Assembly: GCF_905475395.1 (NCBI RefSeq)
Contig: NC_058338.1
Location: 6,400,935-6,464,934 of the forward strand
Source: Chrysoperla carnea
Lineage: Eukaryota > Arthropoda > Insecta > Neuroptera > Chrysopidae
DNA length: 64,000 nt
Direction: 5' to 3'
Each line of letters opens with the position of its first letter. Position 1 is the stretch's first letter. The notes under the pieces were generated by a model. That model was not told where the DNA came from. It saw nothing but the letters and a program-made list of their open reading frames with translations, and did not search any database. This document shows, piece by piece, positions 10,901 to 25,900 of the stretch. Made by a program: the position numbers and the translations under genes.

Positions 10901-13900
10901 ATTTGTATTTACGTAAGGTTTGGAATAGACACTTTCAGTAAATTTTTCGAAACACGTCGAATTGATTGTAGGAGCCAAAACAATGATTCCTACAACAAAA
11001 TATTTACATTTAAAAGTTTTTTACAATAAATATACTCGCTTAAAAAATTGTGACAATAAAACACTTCAGAATCGTGCTCCATGAATCATGACGTCATGTG
11101 TTATGAGAATAGTATACCAAAGAGTTTATACAACTAGAGAACGTCAGGGCTCAAAACTTGTGATATGATGAATGAAAGAGAAGACTGCGAGTGAGTTCCC
11201 ACTATGTCCTTTTCTAATCTATATGTCATTTGCTACTCGGTTCTATCGCGTTATTTGTGTTCAGCGACCCCAAAAACCTCCGAGTAACGAGTTTTGATCG
11301 ATTATATATAACAAATATCCCGAAAACTCCAGCAGATGACGGGGATACCGTTTACCTTGGGTAAACGGTACCTCGAAGGCCAATTCTGTCGAAACTTAAG
11401 TATTTAGCGACCCCAAAAACCTCCGAATAACAAGTTTGGAATCATTTTCACAAAAAATGTATCCTCGATCTTTACTCCTGGTTAAAAATATGAAAATTCG
11501 ATAACTATGCGAAATATTTTAACAAAATTTGAATCTTGTAAAAAAGAAAGAAAATTTTTGGACTAACAGCTCTTAGACTTTATATATTTTATCATTCTGT
11601 TCTCCACATAAAATTCCTGTAAAGATATGAGTGATAGCGAAAATGTTTTTTTCTGTTCGAGATCTATCTGCGATGTCAAGTGGGAAATAAGATGACGCTA
11701 TCAATTTTTTTTTATATATTTTATTACGATGCTAAAAAGTGAAATTTATTATGTTCATGGAATTCCCTATTGTAGGTCGTCGAAATAGAAAAATATTTTA
11801 TGTACGTATAAAGTAGCAATTCTTCAATTTCAAGTACGTTTTATGTGTTACAGTTTTTTATTACAAATAGATTTTTCCACAAAATTGACTTTTAAGAAAG
11901 TCTGTTTTATCTTTAAAACGAATAACGTATCGAATTCAAAAGAAAAACTTTTCCAAAATAAATTAATACGCACTAAAAAGTAAAAAAATAATATATTGTA
12001 CTTAAAATTCTTGTTAATTTTGGAGTCGGTGTCAGCCAAGGAAACAACTCTGACAGAACAGTTTGCTACATTAGCTTGGCTGACATCGACTCAAAAAATA
12101 ACAATAATTTTAACTACATTATATTATCGTTATTTTTTGACTTTTTAGTGCATATTAATTTGTTTTGGAAAAGTTTTTCTTTTGAAGTTGGTTTTCTTTT
12201 TGTTAAAAGTACTTTTTTTTAATGATTTTTAATGAATCTGAAGTACACTCACTAATTTGTCACTAAAAAAAGAATCATCGAAATTGGTTGGCGTGATATT
12301 GAGTTATTCGTCCTCTTGCCGTGCATACTTAATGCAAATTTAAGACTTTCATAGTTTCCTCATGGATGCCGTTGTCAGAACTGGACCCAAATGAAATAGG
12401 ACCACACGGGAAGCACCAGCTTTCAAATAGATAAAGAATCATGAAAATCGGTTCACCCAGTCGAAAGTTGAGGTAACACGCATAAATAAATAAAAAAAAA
12501 TACAGTCGAATTGATAACCTCCTCCTTTTTTGTTTGAAGTCGGTTAAAAAGCATTAGGAAACCAAAAATTGCTTCAGCATAGGATTTTTATGTAGAATTT
12601 TGAGTGATATTTTCGAGATAATGGCAATAAAAATTGACTAATCAGTGAGTTTAACACAATACAGAAGCAAAAAAATTTTTGTGGTTTTTCGATCACTCTA
12701 AAATTACCTCCTAGGAGGAGTAGTACCTCCAAATATCATACGATTAATACCTGCACAAGATCCAATGATTAATTATGCCCGATTTTTGTGTTTCTAGGCG
12801 AAATATTAACTTAAGCTTCAGCAAACGGAGATTAAATCTTTGAATTCTTTCCTATGGCTCCGATATATGAAACCAAGTAATACTTTCGCCCAGGGGATGG
12901 GATGGGGTGGCATTCACACCGTTATAAACGAAAAAAATTCCAAAAATATAATTTTTCATAAAGTTTCACTTAAAAAGTATTAAACAAACTAAAATAAGAT
13001 TATGCAAACCTGAGCTTTATTATATTATTTATTTGAATACAAAAAAATCAGCATAAAATTTCAAACAAGAAAAATTTGTTCGAATAAAATGCAAAACTTT
13101 TTTTTTGCTTTCATATTTTCATGAAAAAAAAAAAAAACAATATAAAAAAGTTTTCCACATATAAACAAAACGAGTTGAAGCGTTCGTTTAACCTTCGTTC
13201 GCCGCTAGCTGGTAGTAACGCTATTTAAACAAAACTCTCTGATACTTATCATTTCACATTTCCCCCCAGATCACATCTTCTTGTGTCTAAAACATTTTTG
13301 CTCATCACTCACACCACATTATCCTTTCATGGAGAAGTGCTTTCCCGTATTTTTCCATGATGAATAAAATAGAATGATTCTACCCTCTCTAGTATAAATA
13401 AAATATTATAGGTCTAGAGCCAAGCGGCGTATTTGATAGTCATTTCAGAGCGATTGGAAATTTTGAAAAAAACTAGTCCTTAGCCCGAGAAATGGATCAG
13501 AATTCAGACACATCATTTTATATATAAAATGATCAATAAGCTTATTTCAAACTTTCTGTAAGTTAGTAACAACAATCATCATGTAGTTGGCTCAATCACA
13601 TTTGGACTTGACATGATAGATATGCGATCATAATAACAAAATCCTCTATTTAAAGCAATCGCAAAGAAATTTTCGTTTAATTCATCGATTCGCTTTATTT
13701 ACACGATTATATATTCCAACTAAGTACAATTTTATTTTCCATCAATAAAATGCATGACTTTAAACTAAAATTAATCTCTTTCACAGAAGTAATAATTTTG
13801 TTTATATAACTTCAGTGATTATGTATCAATGAATTCATATTTTAAATTCAATCCCATTCTATTGTAAATATTTAGCTGTACTTTTTTCAATCGTTAGGCA

Positions 13901-16900
13901 ATTGTTTATGTGTATTTTTACTTTATTTTAATATGAAACGGGCAACTTCGGGACGAGGTTGTTATTAAATTAATTTGTTTTTGCAAAAACTATTTTGTCC
14001 GACATTAAAAAAGTTACGGTTTCTGTTTTTTGATACGTCGAACAAAAATAATTTTAGCACTTATCGTCCAGAATTCTAAGTTTATCACGCTCGTTAAAAT
14101 TTAATAGGCACTCTGATAGACAACCTGTCCTCTGGTATGCAAATTTTCTTAGAAGAAATATTTTACATACAACATCCTCTCAAATTTCTAGATATTCTGA
14201 AATGACATTCAAATTCTCCTCCTGGCCTTAGACCTAAAATAAGTATATAATATATAGGGTAAAATAGGGTTTAAAAATGAAAAATGATGCACAAGCACAA
14301 TATAAGGTAAAATATTAAAAATAATGAATGAAGTATATTAAACAGTAAAGGTAAGTAAGTATAGTAGTAGTAGTAGGTTAATAACTTTTTAATAAAAATG
14401 AAAACAACCATCTTAAAAAACAAAGTAACACACCGATATGATTTGAAAAGCTGTTACGTTGACTCACCACCCGACATACGGGGTTCTCCTAGTTGAACAT
14501 AAAATAATACATCTTTTTCATAACTGTCCTCTTCAATTATATTTAATTGGATTATTTTTCTATAAAAAAGAAAATGGGAGAAAAAGAGAAAAAAAATTAT
14601 TTTTTTAAAATCAAATAAAAAGTGTTGTATACAGATTGATTCAAAAGTCCGTTAACATTAAAAAATCCATATGATCATTCTGATTTTGTGTTTAGTAATC
14701 TCCTTGATTTATAAAGATCTTTATAGCCAAATGTAAAAAGGACTCTTGAATCAACCGAAGTTTTCTTTCATATTCTGGATAAAGTGGTCCATGGAAAATT
14801 TTAGACACATAAGTGAAAGGATGACGCAAAAAATTGGTGTTTTCTAAATTCAGTCAAATTTTACGATTTTATTTTAACGAGACGTTCAAAGTTTTCTAGG
14901 AAGTGAAATCTGCGTTTTTGAAAATTTCGATGATTAAAAATTTGTTCGTTTTTTAAAAACAAAGAACTTTCAAACTTTTGATCGTAAAATCAATGGATTT
15001 GTCATAATTATATCTTAAAAATCTATCGCTTTAATCACTCTAAAATTTCGAAGAAATATTATACAATAATCTTTTGGCAATTTGCAAGATGACTGGCAAA
15101 CTATCAACCACTACAAAGATGTTCCGATTTTAGTTGTTTTTTTAACCCCCGAACTACAAAAAGGGGTGTTACAAGTTTAACCGCTATGTGTGTGTGTGTC
15201 TGTGTGTTTGCCTGTCTGTGGCATCATAGCGCCTAAACGGATAAACCGATTGTAATTTTTTTGGTTTCATTTGAAAGGTATTTTAAGTGCAAACTTGGGT
15301 TTCTGTACCCGAAAAAAATAAAAAATTGGCGATGATCTTCAAAATCGATTCAGTTTGGAAAAAGCATGATATATAATTTTAACATATAAATAATTACTAT
15401 GGAAATGAATGGTCAAATAAACCTGGCTCCATTCATTTCGAAAAGTGAAATGCTAAAATAATTAGGTAATTCAAAACAATAATTCAAAAGAACAAAGTCA
15501 AGTCAAATATTTCAATTTCAATTGAGATATTTCCAAAAATTTGTCCCAAAAAATGATAGCTCTATAAGTATCCTTTTCATGTCATCTGATGCCCTTGACC
15601 ATCACTTTGATAATGATTTAAGAAGGAGCGTTATAAGTTTAAAGTGTTTATCTGTGCGTCTGTGTGTTTCTCAGTGGCATCGTAGTCCCTAAACGGTCGA
15701 ACCGACTTGATTGAGAACATTTTATAGCTAAGTTTCCAAAAATCAGTTTACAAGGAATAAATCGCATCTGTCGGGGGTTTTTCAAATTTTGTAAATTTCA
15801 CTTGTTTTGTAAGATTTTACTGGCGTGATATGCATTTTCTAATGTTATAATGTGTTTTGATAATTTGTCAAGTTAAATCGTAAACATCCTATTTATAAAT
15901 AGTAAATAATTAAAGTTAGCGTGTTTATGCTCGTACGTACGCCCCCATATTTCTGATGTAAGTTTGTTAGTAATATGAATATTAGTTTGTTAGCTAGAAC
16001 TAACTCATAGTTAGTTTATAGTAATCATTTAAATTACATTTTAAATAATATTTAATATGCTTGCTGTGCTTGCTATATATTTGATACCATATTAAAATTA
16101 TATAATATATATAATATATAATTATAGATGTAATTATATTTATAATATGCAATACATGTACTTATTATATGTATAAAATATATGTACACATATAAATGTT
16201 GTACCTACATGCATAACAGGAAGATAAACAAATTATGGGGATGAGCTTTAGGGATCAGGTTAATAATTTTACGATGAAATAAATTATTTATTGTATTCAT
16301 TGAATCAATTTATTGTTTAACTTTGTTAAGGTATTTCGATATCGTAAAAATGAAAATAATTACCAAAAATTAAAAAATTTTATTTGTCAATCAATCCTAA
16401 CCTTTCTTATGTCTTTCGTGAAAATATTATATCGATTCTCTGTGTGGTTTATGAGAAATTAACTACCATAGTCAGGATTTTTCATGAAACTCAATATACA
16501 TGGATATTTTGGGGCGAAAAATCAATCTAGCTAGGTTTCACTTTAGAAAATTTCGTTTTATACGTGTTTTCAGGAAAAACTGAAACATGCACTGCAAAAT
16601 ATGACTCTTCCTGACCTCTATTGGTGTTTATTGTAATTAACGAAATAAAGTACATTAGCGGGACATTCAAATTGGTATTTGTGTGAAGATATTTTAAACG
16701 ATACTGATATTAGTGATAAAATTCGTGTCTTTTAAGCCAAAAAATACTGAGTAAAGCTCGGTCACCCAGATACCAAATAATTATTTATAAAAAATAATGG
16801 GGGTTTAACCTTCGTATTTGTGACATACGCCTTATTACAGAGGCCACCCACACCATTATTTGTTAATCTTTATTTATTCAATTACAAGCATATTTACAAT

Positions 16901-19900
16901 TACATTTTTGATGTGGGTGGAGTCGGTTACTTCGTTGTTATCCAAGCGACGACAATGTGATCAATTCTGCACTCCCATTAATTATAAATTGTTCACACTG
17001 CCGCTGTCTGGATTCGAACCCGCTACCTAAGTGTAATAATACACGTTCTGAGACACACGCCTTAGACCGCTCGGCTATTTAGGCTCTGATGATTATTTAA
17101 TACCTTATAAAACAGATAGCTGAGTGTTCCATCTTCTGTGCACTTAATTTAAAAAACGTTTCAACGTTTAAAAAAAGCTGAGCTTTCAGACAATGTTGTA
17201 GAAAATTTTATCCTATGTAAATAGGATTCAAGGCGAAGGAAACGCGATATTTTCCAAAAAACTGATTCTTGTTACCTTTGACATTGAATATCTAAGGATG
17301 CGAACACCTGATCAAAACTTTTGAGAAAACATTTGTACTAGCAAAATAAATAAAGGTTTGTACGCAAATATTCAACTTATTTCGTTAAATTCGAAGGTGA
17401 AATCCCAAAGAGAATTGGACCATCATCAAAACTATATAAAACATAAACAAGAATTTCCTTTGTTCAGTTTTTCAGGTTGAATACAATAAGTTTGTATTAA
17501 GAAAGTAAATAAAATGTGATTAAATTTTCTTTTAATAAAAAATTCATTATAATATAAAACTATATGGTATATATAATGCTACCATTATTACGCAACCAAG
17601 TCAATTGTTTATTAGTAATTCAAGATATTTATCTAAAACTTCTTACTTTTTATGCTTTTATATTGTACTTTATGTATGTATGTTCATATGGTAGGAGAGA
17701 GAAGTGTACGATTTTGAAAATGCTGTAAAAAATGAAATCCCATTCATTTCTGCTAATAATTTTTATACCATGTATGTATGAAATATATCAAGGTATACTA
17801 AGCAATGACGGATCCACGCAAATGGACATGATGGGCATGCTATCACCTGTTCCTGATTTCATACTAAACTATATAAATACATTTTTTGATTAACAAATTT
17901 TCCAAAAATCACTAAAAATTCCTAGGTCATCGGGCTTTTTATTATAATTTCATCGTTCAAAGTTGGCTGAAAAAATGATGAAAGGTTTTTCTATATCAAA
18001 AAATCTAGAGAGTGTGATAAAAAATTATCTAAATTATTTCGAGAATCTTGTAGTTTATAAAAAATACCATAAAAATATAAGGTTGTCGATGATATAAAAA
18101 CAAAATTTTAATTTAATTATGAGTTCATCGAAGATCCATCATTTGATGAACAGAAACGACTATAGTTAGAGTATTGATGATTGAAGAGCGCTATCTATAT
18201 TATCAAATTTATAAGCATCACTTGCATACAATAAATTATATATTTTTGTGGTTGCGTGGTTAAGCTAGAAATAGCTCATTACTTGACTACAAAGCATGTA
18301 TTTGATTTATATGTACGTACCGTCCAATAAACTAAAACTTTTTTACAATAAGGTTTACAATCATCTTAAAAAAAAATGATTCATTTTGAAAAATAAAATT
18401 TTCATTTATTTGGTATTGAAATATCTTAAGAAATTACATAGATAATTTGAAAAAATTGGTGGTAATTCATTTTCGACAACGTTTTCAAAATCACATACTT
18501 TTCTGCCGTACCCTGTGTGTATGTTTGAATGTATGTATGTGTCCTTGATTGAGAGAAAATTACTTTTTCTTTAACGCAACGAGTACCGGAGAACAATATA
18601 CGAATAGGAAGAAAACAAAGAAAATGTTTGCCTTGAATTGAATCACTTCTTTTTATTTTATTAAAGTTCTTCTTGATACGGTTAACATTGCGATTACCTC
18701 GAAAAACGAAATAAAAGAACTCTAACTATAGATATTTGATCCCGAAAGTGTTTAACGTTTTCGATCCGTATATTTAAAAGAATACTTTTCATCAAATTTT
18801 CAGGCTAGAATAACTAGATCCAATCTGATGTCAGAACATGATGTTCCCCATCAAACTCTACCACTTAAGGGACGATTATTTTTTAGAATGTTTTATGTTG
18901 CCTTTATTCGATAGTTTTTGAGACTTCTTGTACTTTTATTTTATCAAATATCAACAGAGATATTTCAAATTTTGTATTTACTTTACCCATAAACCCTATT
19001 TTTTGCTTCACCCTAATATGTATATATATATTGTTAGCATCTTGGTGATCAAATTGATGAAAGGCTTTCATCCCATTGGGATATAGAAAAGTTGAATTGA
19101 GGTGTAGAAAAAAGGGTTCATGGTTTCAGGGCTATGTGTAAACATAAAATTTGAAATAAGCAAATCCATATTTCAATTTTCTCATTTTGCTAATATAATA
19201 AATCAATAACAAATGCAAAGCCTGTTTGATTTCACGCTCGAAAACTCACGCGTTCGTAGTTATAGAATCGCTTTCATTCTTTTCAAATCAATCATTAATG
19301 AATTTACTTAAATATCTGGATGACCGAGCTATGCTCGATTTTTTTGAGTTAAAAATATACAAATTTTATCACTAATATAAGAACTGTTTAAAATATCTCC
19401 ACACAAATATCAATTTGAATGTCCCGCTAATGTACTTTATTTCGTTAATTACAATAAACACCAATAGATGTCAGGAAGAGTCGTATTTTTCAGTTTGTTT
19501 TAGTTTTCCCTGAAACCACGGATAAAACTTGCATCTTCATTTTCATGAAAATCGTTTTAGCCATTGCTCGTTTAAATATATAAGATTAGAAAGGTATTGA
19601 TCTATTTCCAAAGATCGTTTCCAACGATCGTATCTATCAAAGCTTGTTGTTCCTATTGACTACAGAATGAATGTGTTAAGCATTATATTTTATTCAGAAG
19701 CATAAAGGAATAATATAAAGAAATACAACAGAAAAGAAAAAAAAAATTGGAGCAATTATACTTAAGAGAGTTATTATAAGTATTTAGCTACTAAGTACTT
19801 ACTTGCTATGTGAGTTATTTTAGTTTTTAGTAAAGTTACAGTTACAAGTTAATGTTTGTTGTACTTGGTATATGAGTTTATAAACAAACAACTCGTTATA

Positions 19901-22900
19901 CCCATTTACAACTTACAGCAAAATAATAATGATGACGAAAGAGGGATGAATGTGATGTTTTACAAAAAAGTTACTTTGTTTTGTTGGCAGATTAAGGTAG
20001 AATGGACATGGCTTGTTGGTTCTAGTATAGGCATCAAATCAGGGCCGGATTAACAAGTAGGCAGAAAAGGCAGTTGCCTGGGGCCCCCGATTTTAGGGGG
20101 CCCCCAAAAAATGAAAAAGACTTCTAAAATTTTCTTACAAACATAAAATTCTAGAGAGTGAAAGGAAATATAATCAGAACTGAAAATAAATTTTACTCAA
20201 ATAAATAAAACTCAATTGGCCGCATTCAAAAGGCGACGACCGACGAACTAGACAAAGTTCCTAAAAAGGACATTTCCGACTACTTTGACAAAACTTATAG
20301 TCATTTGTATAAGATTCTAATGGAAGATCAATTAGCCGATGTATTTCCTAACACAGAAATAGCTCTTCGGATTTTTTTAACATTAATGATCACAAATTGT
20401 TCTGCCGAACGATCCTTCTCGCAATTAAAAAAAAATCAAAGCTGCTGAAAGAGCTACAACGCGACAAGAGCGATTCGAGATGTTAGGTATACTTTGCATT
20501 GAGTCAGATTAAGTTTGTATTTTTTAATCGAAAAAAGAAGGGAACGGGCGTGAAAAAAGGGCCCCCAAATTGATGGTTGCCTAGGGCCCCGTTGAGGATT
20601 AATCCGGCCCTGCATCAAATCCAAAACTGTACACATTTAAATAAATTATTATAAAGAGTGTGGCAATCTTGCGACTCTGAGTGTCGCAAAATTAACGAAA
20701 GATTTGAATGTTTGTCCATTTTCCTTAGACCATTAAGTACATGGACTGAGCGTCAAAGGATTTAAAGTGTGTCAACATCTGAAATAATTGCTTGGGTCAA
20801 ATTCATCATGGTGGCAGTGCAGAATTACAAAACAAGTACATTCGTATGAAAATATGTAAAGTGATGCGTGGGTGGGGGCTGAAATAGCTTGGCAGATACT
20901 AAAATAGTGCCAGTTTAATATAAATTAGCATTAAATTAGATTATTTAAATCATCTGCCAGGCTATTTTAGCTTCCCATCAAATCATGCCAGACGATGATA
21001 ACTCGTCTAATTGAATATAAGACTTTAAAATGGTGTAAGTTTCAAGGTGTCTAGGCCTCAAGAACATTTTTTGCATAGGAAAAATTGCAAATTAAAAATT
21101 TCATAGGTCACAAACGCCCCCCAACCTCCCAGCCAGGTTGTCGATTTCACCATCCACACATTCGCAAGCTATTAACTTTAATATTTTCAATGTGCCTCAA
21201 ATATGTACTCAAAAAAGCCACTCGGCTCTCCAGCTATAGGTAACCTTATACTGCATACTTTATGAGTTAATACAAAAAATTAAAATTTTTATTAAAAGTT
21301 AAGCTTGCCAAAATTTTGTTCGTAAGCTAGACTTTACATTAATACATGTGTTTTGGCATTAGTATCTACATGCCAAAATAGTAAGCCGTACAAAATTACT
21401 TTACGATTAATTGAATGTCCGCAAATAATAGCTTTGAAAATTCTTTCCTTCATAAAATCAAAATCCGTTCGTTTTAAGAATATCTGACGTTTTAACAGAT
21501 ATTCGAACAAGAACTTTTCAGTAATGTGTTCGAAATTAACGACCCCAAAACAATTTGTTGACTGGGTAAAATATTTGTCACTCATCAAAGGATCTTCCTG
21601 ATTTCTCTTTTAAAAAGACACGAATATAACGGTTGTTCCACCGTGCGCCATCCTTCTCCACAATTCGAAATTTAAATTTTGTTTGTATTATAAAATTATA
21701 ATTTAATGAAAAAAATATGTCACAAGTTACATAAAACTTTTAATTCGGTTCTCATGATTATATAATCAAACTTTTTGCAAACAATTGTATCTTCGCCTAA
21801 GGAAATATTTGTATAGAATATTCGTCAGTTAAATATTCACGAGCTTCGAAACAAAGAGACTGATATAGATGTAAAATTCAAAATAGAAAATTTCCTTTTA
21901 CTCGTCATTTTCTTATTCTACCGTTAGATCTCTAAGGATTTATTTATTTTTTAACGAAATTAAATTATGTATATATCCACTCCGACACAAATATTGTGAT
22001 AATAAAATACAGCATTTTTTTTTCACTCCTTTGCAACAAAACAGCTCTTTTAGCTTTCTCGAACTCTCTGAGTCCTGGATTTTATAGGATATTTTGTTCA
22101 AAGAGGAAAACAAGAAAATCAGAATTAGAGCTTTAATTAAGACAATTTTCAAATTTTTTGTTATTAGCATATTTTATTAATAATGGCTGATCCAATTTGA
22201 AATATTTTTATTAATCGATAATTAAATTTACTCCAATTAATATGAAAAATGATTTTAGCACAATGGTCGATCACAATTTAGCACATTATTCACCCTAGAC
22301 CAGAAAGCTAAAATTCCTGGCATATGTGTAGGTTGAGGCGAAACCGAGGCTTATAATGCGCAGGGTATATAAAAATTATGGCTCCTGGTATGTATTCTAG
22401 TTTTCTTGGTCATCTAGCCGCTAGTTCGGTCTTTTTCCGGTGAAATTTACTTCTTACTCTAGTTTACTTTTGTGTCATGTAAGAGTGTTGCTATAATTGA
22501 AGCTTTACTGTGCAGCTGAACACGAATATTGCAACCGAGATACCTAGTGTTTGTCATAAAAACAGCCCGACGCACGAGTTTGGACCGATTATAAAACGAA
22601 TTTCCCGAAAAATCCAGGGGAAGTCGGGGATAGAGTTCAGTTTGAGCACCAGGTATCTCGGAGACCAATTCTGAACGCGAAATTCGGGTTCAGCAACCTC
22701 AAAAACTCCCGAGTAACAAGTTTCGAATCATTTTCATCACTAAAAAGAGTTTCTTCAGATACTTTTTGAGTGTCTATTCCTACACCATACCAGCATTGTA
22801 ATAAACGCCATGAATTTCTTACAGTGTAGCCTACCAGATTGATTTATTTATTTTTTTTATTAAGATTTCAATAAAAGTGTAAGAAATATTTTAATTTGGT

Positions 22901-25900
22901 TCAAGTTTTACGTTACATGCCACAATCTCCAGTAGGTATCGTCATCGGACTGCCTTAAGTAATGTATGTGTATGTAGGTACAAGTTTTGAGATAGATACA
23001 TATAGTATGTAATCTATTTTAATGTAATAATTAACCTCAAAAACAACTGTACCAGCCAAGTTTTAATAAAGTTGGATATTTTTACATTTACAATATAAAA
23101 AAAAAGGATTCCCATTTACATAATATAACATTACATATTACATACCATGTACTTATATAAAAAAAGAACCTCAACAATATTTATAAAAGTTAATAATATG
23201 GGCGTTAACAAATATTAATAATTTTGTATAAAAATAAAATATGAGGTTCTATGTTGTTGGCATTGAGAAAACATAGTAATTTATATAGTAATTGATAAGT
23301 TTAGCTCAGTTGGTTAAGGCGTAACCAATTCCGTCCGCGGTATGCTTAGGGTAGCGGGTTCGATTCCCGCCGTCGCAACAAAATTAAATTAATTAATAGT
23401 TGTGACGGGCTGGTGTAGTGTATGGTATATGCATTGAAACAAGAAATTCTGGTGAAAATAATGGATACAGGCAAATGACCTCTATGTCCTTGGCAACCTC
23501 TTTCTGAAGCAGCTTACGACGTTTCTATGGATTAAACGCAATAGTAGCAATTTTCGGAAATCTAACGATTTTCGAAAAAATGTTTTAGATAAAAAACGTT
23601 AATGTTTTTATGAGGATGAACTTTCTACTTTAAAGTGATCTGTCCCTTACCTTTGGGATCTAAATTGGCCTTTAAAGTAGCCCTGAGAGAACTAGGTCCA
23701 ATCTTATGTCAGAACATGATGTTCCCCATTAAACTCTGGTATAAGGAATACTTCGTTTTTAGAAAAACCAATTTTCAATTATTATATTTCGAAGTAAACG
23801 TAAAAGAAAATTATCGGAGTATACCAGAAATACTCTTTTAACGATTCTAACAATTTCTTTTTACACATAATATTATTAAATGCTTTCCGAATAAATGTAA
23901 GAATTCTTCTTAAGAATGTAAGAAGTTGTTATCAAAACGTTATCATTTTCTATCGTATATAAGTAAATTTACACATACACCAAATTAATTTCAGGTGTCC
24001 CATTAAGTGGTTGTTTCTAAAAATTGTTACCTGTTTAAACATCCACCATTAAACAATTTGGAATGATATTGTTTCAATATTCATGAGAGTACATTCGAGT
24101 ACACCTTCTTCTGATTATTTATTTATAAAAAACAATTTCACTTTAATGGATGGTTACTGCGAAATACTTTAGCAATATTAATGGTAAAAGCATGCTAATT
24201 AGGTTTTTGTATTGTTTTAGGTTACACTCTCTTTTCTTTTCCTTTTTCTCATTTCTTACGGTAAAAATGTTTGTGTATATTATGTTGCGAATTCGATCAT
24301 AAGTTAATCCTTAAATTGTGTAAGTACTTCTATTTAAGAATGACAAAATTTTTTGTTACTAAGTTCAAGAAAAATCATTCCTTTAGCTGTTTGAGCCCGT
24401 GGAAAATGAAAATCAGGACTAAATTATTGCCAAATGTATGGTTTTTTTAGATATAGTCTTTATACCTACGACTTACAGGAATTTCGAGTTCAAAAACTTT
24501 AAACTTGTAATTTGGTGCCAAAATAGCCTTATAGTACGATTTTCACTAAAATTGATGGACACCTGCCATGCAATCCTGAACGAGCACCAGGGCAATTTTG
24601 GATAAAAGGCTTGATTTTTTGGATGAAGTTGGATTAAGTCAAAAAACAAGTAAGAAAATTTGAAGGGGGGTGCCCGATTATTTAAGCAAGTAAATGACTT
24701 ACAAAAGTAGGCATATTTAACATTGGTCTTGGTGGGAAAACTGTAGTTAGATTATATGTTTTGAGTTTTCGAATTCGAAATAGCGGATTCGAGAAAATAT
24801 ATGAAGACTTTATTAAAAAAAGACTATACATTTGGGAATAAATTAGACCAATTTTTACCACTAATCTAATTTGTGCCCTCACAGTTAAACAGTGATGTTT
24901 AAGAAAAAATGCAAACAAAAGTTGTTTATTTATTTATGAGGAACATTTCTTACATTTAATTTTTTGCTATATCTCTAATGGTTTACAAGATTAGTCCTAG
25001 GAACCCAAGTTCCAATCTATCGATCTTGCTCATTTACGTACTCAACCTCATTTCTTACGTTCTGAGCACGCTATAAATATCAGCTTGATACCTCTTTCCC
25101 GATTTGGGTTATCGTATTTACGTGACGATTACGTGACGGACAGACGAACGGATAAGATAGAATCAGACAATCTGAAATAAGGAACAGAACAAAATGTAAC
25201 CGATATATTCAACCGTATTGATTACCAAAAAAAATGGTGTTGGACTTGCCATATGCTGCGATGTAATAAAACAAAGTAGAGCAAACAGGTGACTTTATGG
25301 TATCCAAGAGACAGTAAAAGAAGACATGGTCGCCCAATAATAAGATGGAAAGATGAAATACGCCAAACTGGACAAGGGTTGCAGAAGATAGAATACAGTG
25401 ATGATAGTTGGAGGAGGCCTATGCCAAAGGCACACCGAATTGAGAGATGGTTAGGTTGGGTTATATTGGCTGCCCAAAAAGGCCACACTAAGGCTATAGA
25501 GCCCATTGTGATACCAGATATGTGTTTTACCACCTTTCCGATAATAATTTCATTTCTCAGCTTCTCAATTTCAGAGGCAGAGTGCTTCTCCTTCATGCAT
25601 ATACCATACGACTCGGAAAAGAAAGGCTATTTTTATTAGTATTTAAAAAAAAGTTCGTAATTTTTTTAAATTGATCATATTGATTTCATATGATGCGTTT
25701 TTGTTTTATTCTATTCACAATTTTTTTTTATTTGAACATAGAAAATCTTTTTTTATTTTTAGTTGCTCAGAATTTTCAGATATTATGTACATAGCTCTAT
25801 CTACACACCACCAGCTCTAGGCAAGTTAGAAGAAGGAAATTAATTTAAAATAAATTGAATTAAATGAATCATGTACTGAATGTACCATTTTAATCAAATA

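Larger units (their letters stand above)
7114..14467 (-). other. Calx: Calx intron 2, 7.4 kb, mobile elements and AT-rich DNA
   Basis: The intron holds a GT microsatellite, a family R2 repeat, a TTAA-flanked MITE, a shared 190-bp repeat and a palindromic element, listed separately. The stretches 7140-7840, 8450-9070, 9720-11260 and 12560-14460 are AT-rich, with no gene, RNA or clear element recognised. No alternative Calx exon was recognised. Confidence 0.6.

Noticed and set aside
23298..23375. Functional tRNA gene
   Set aside because: A- and B-boxes are good, but the stems pair poorly and the head continues into a SINE body shared with 39204-39481.
25222..25596. 124-codon frame as a host membrane protein
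   Set aside because: It is the antisense of a LINE tail joined to a SINE end.
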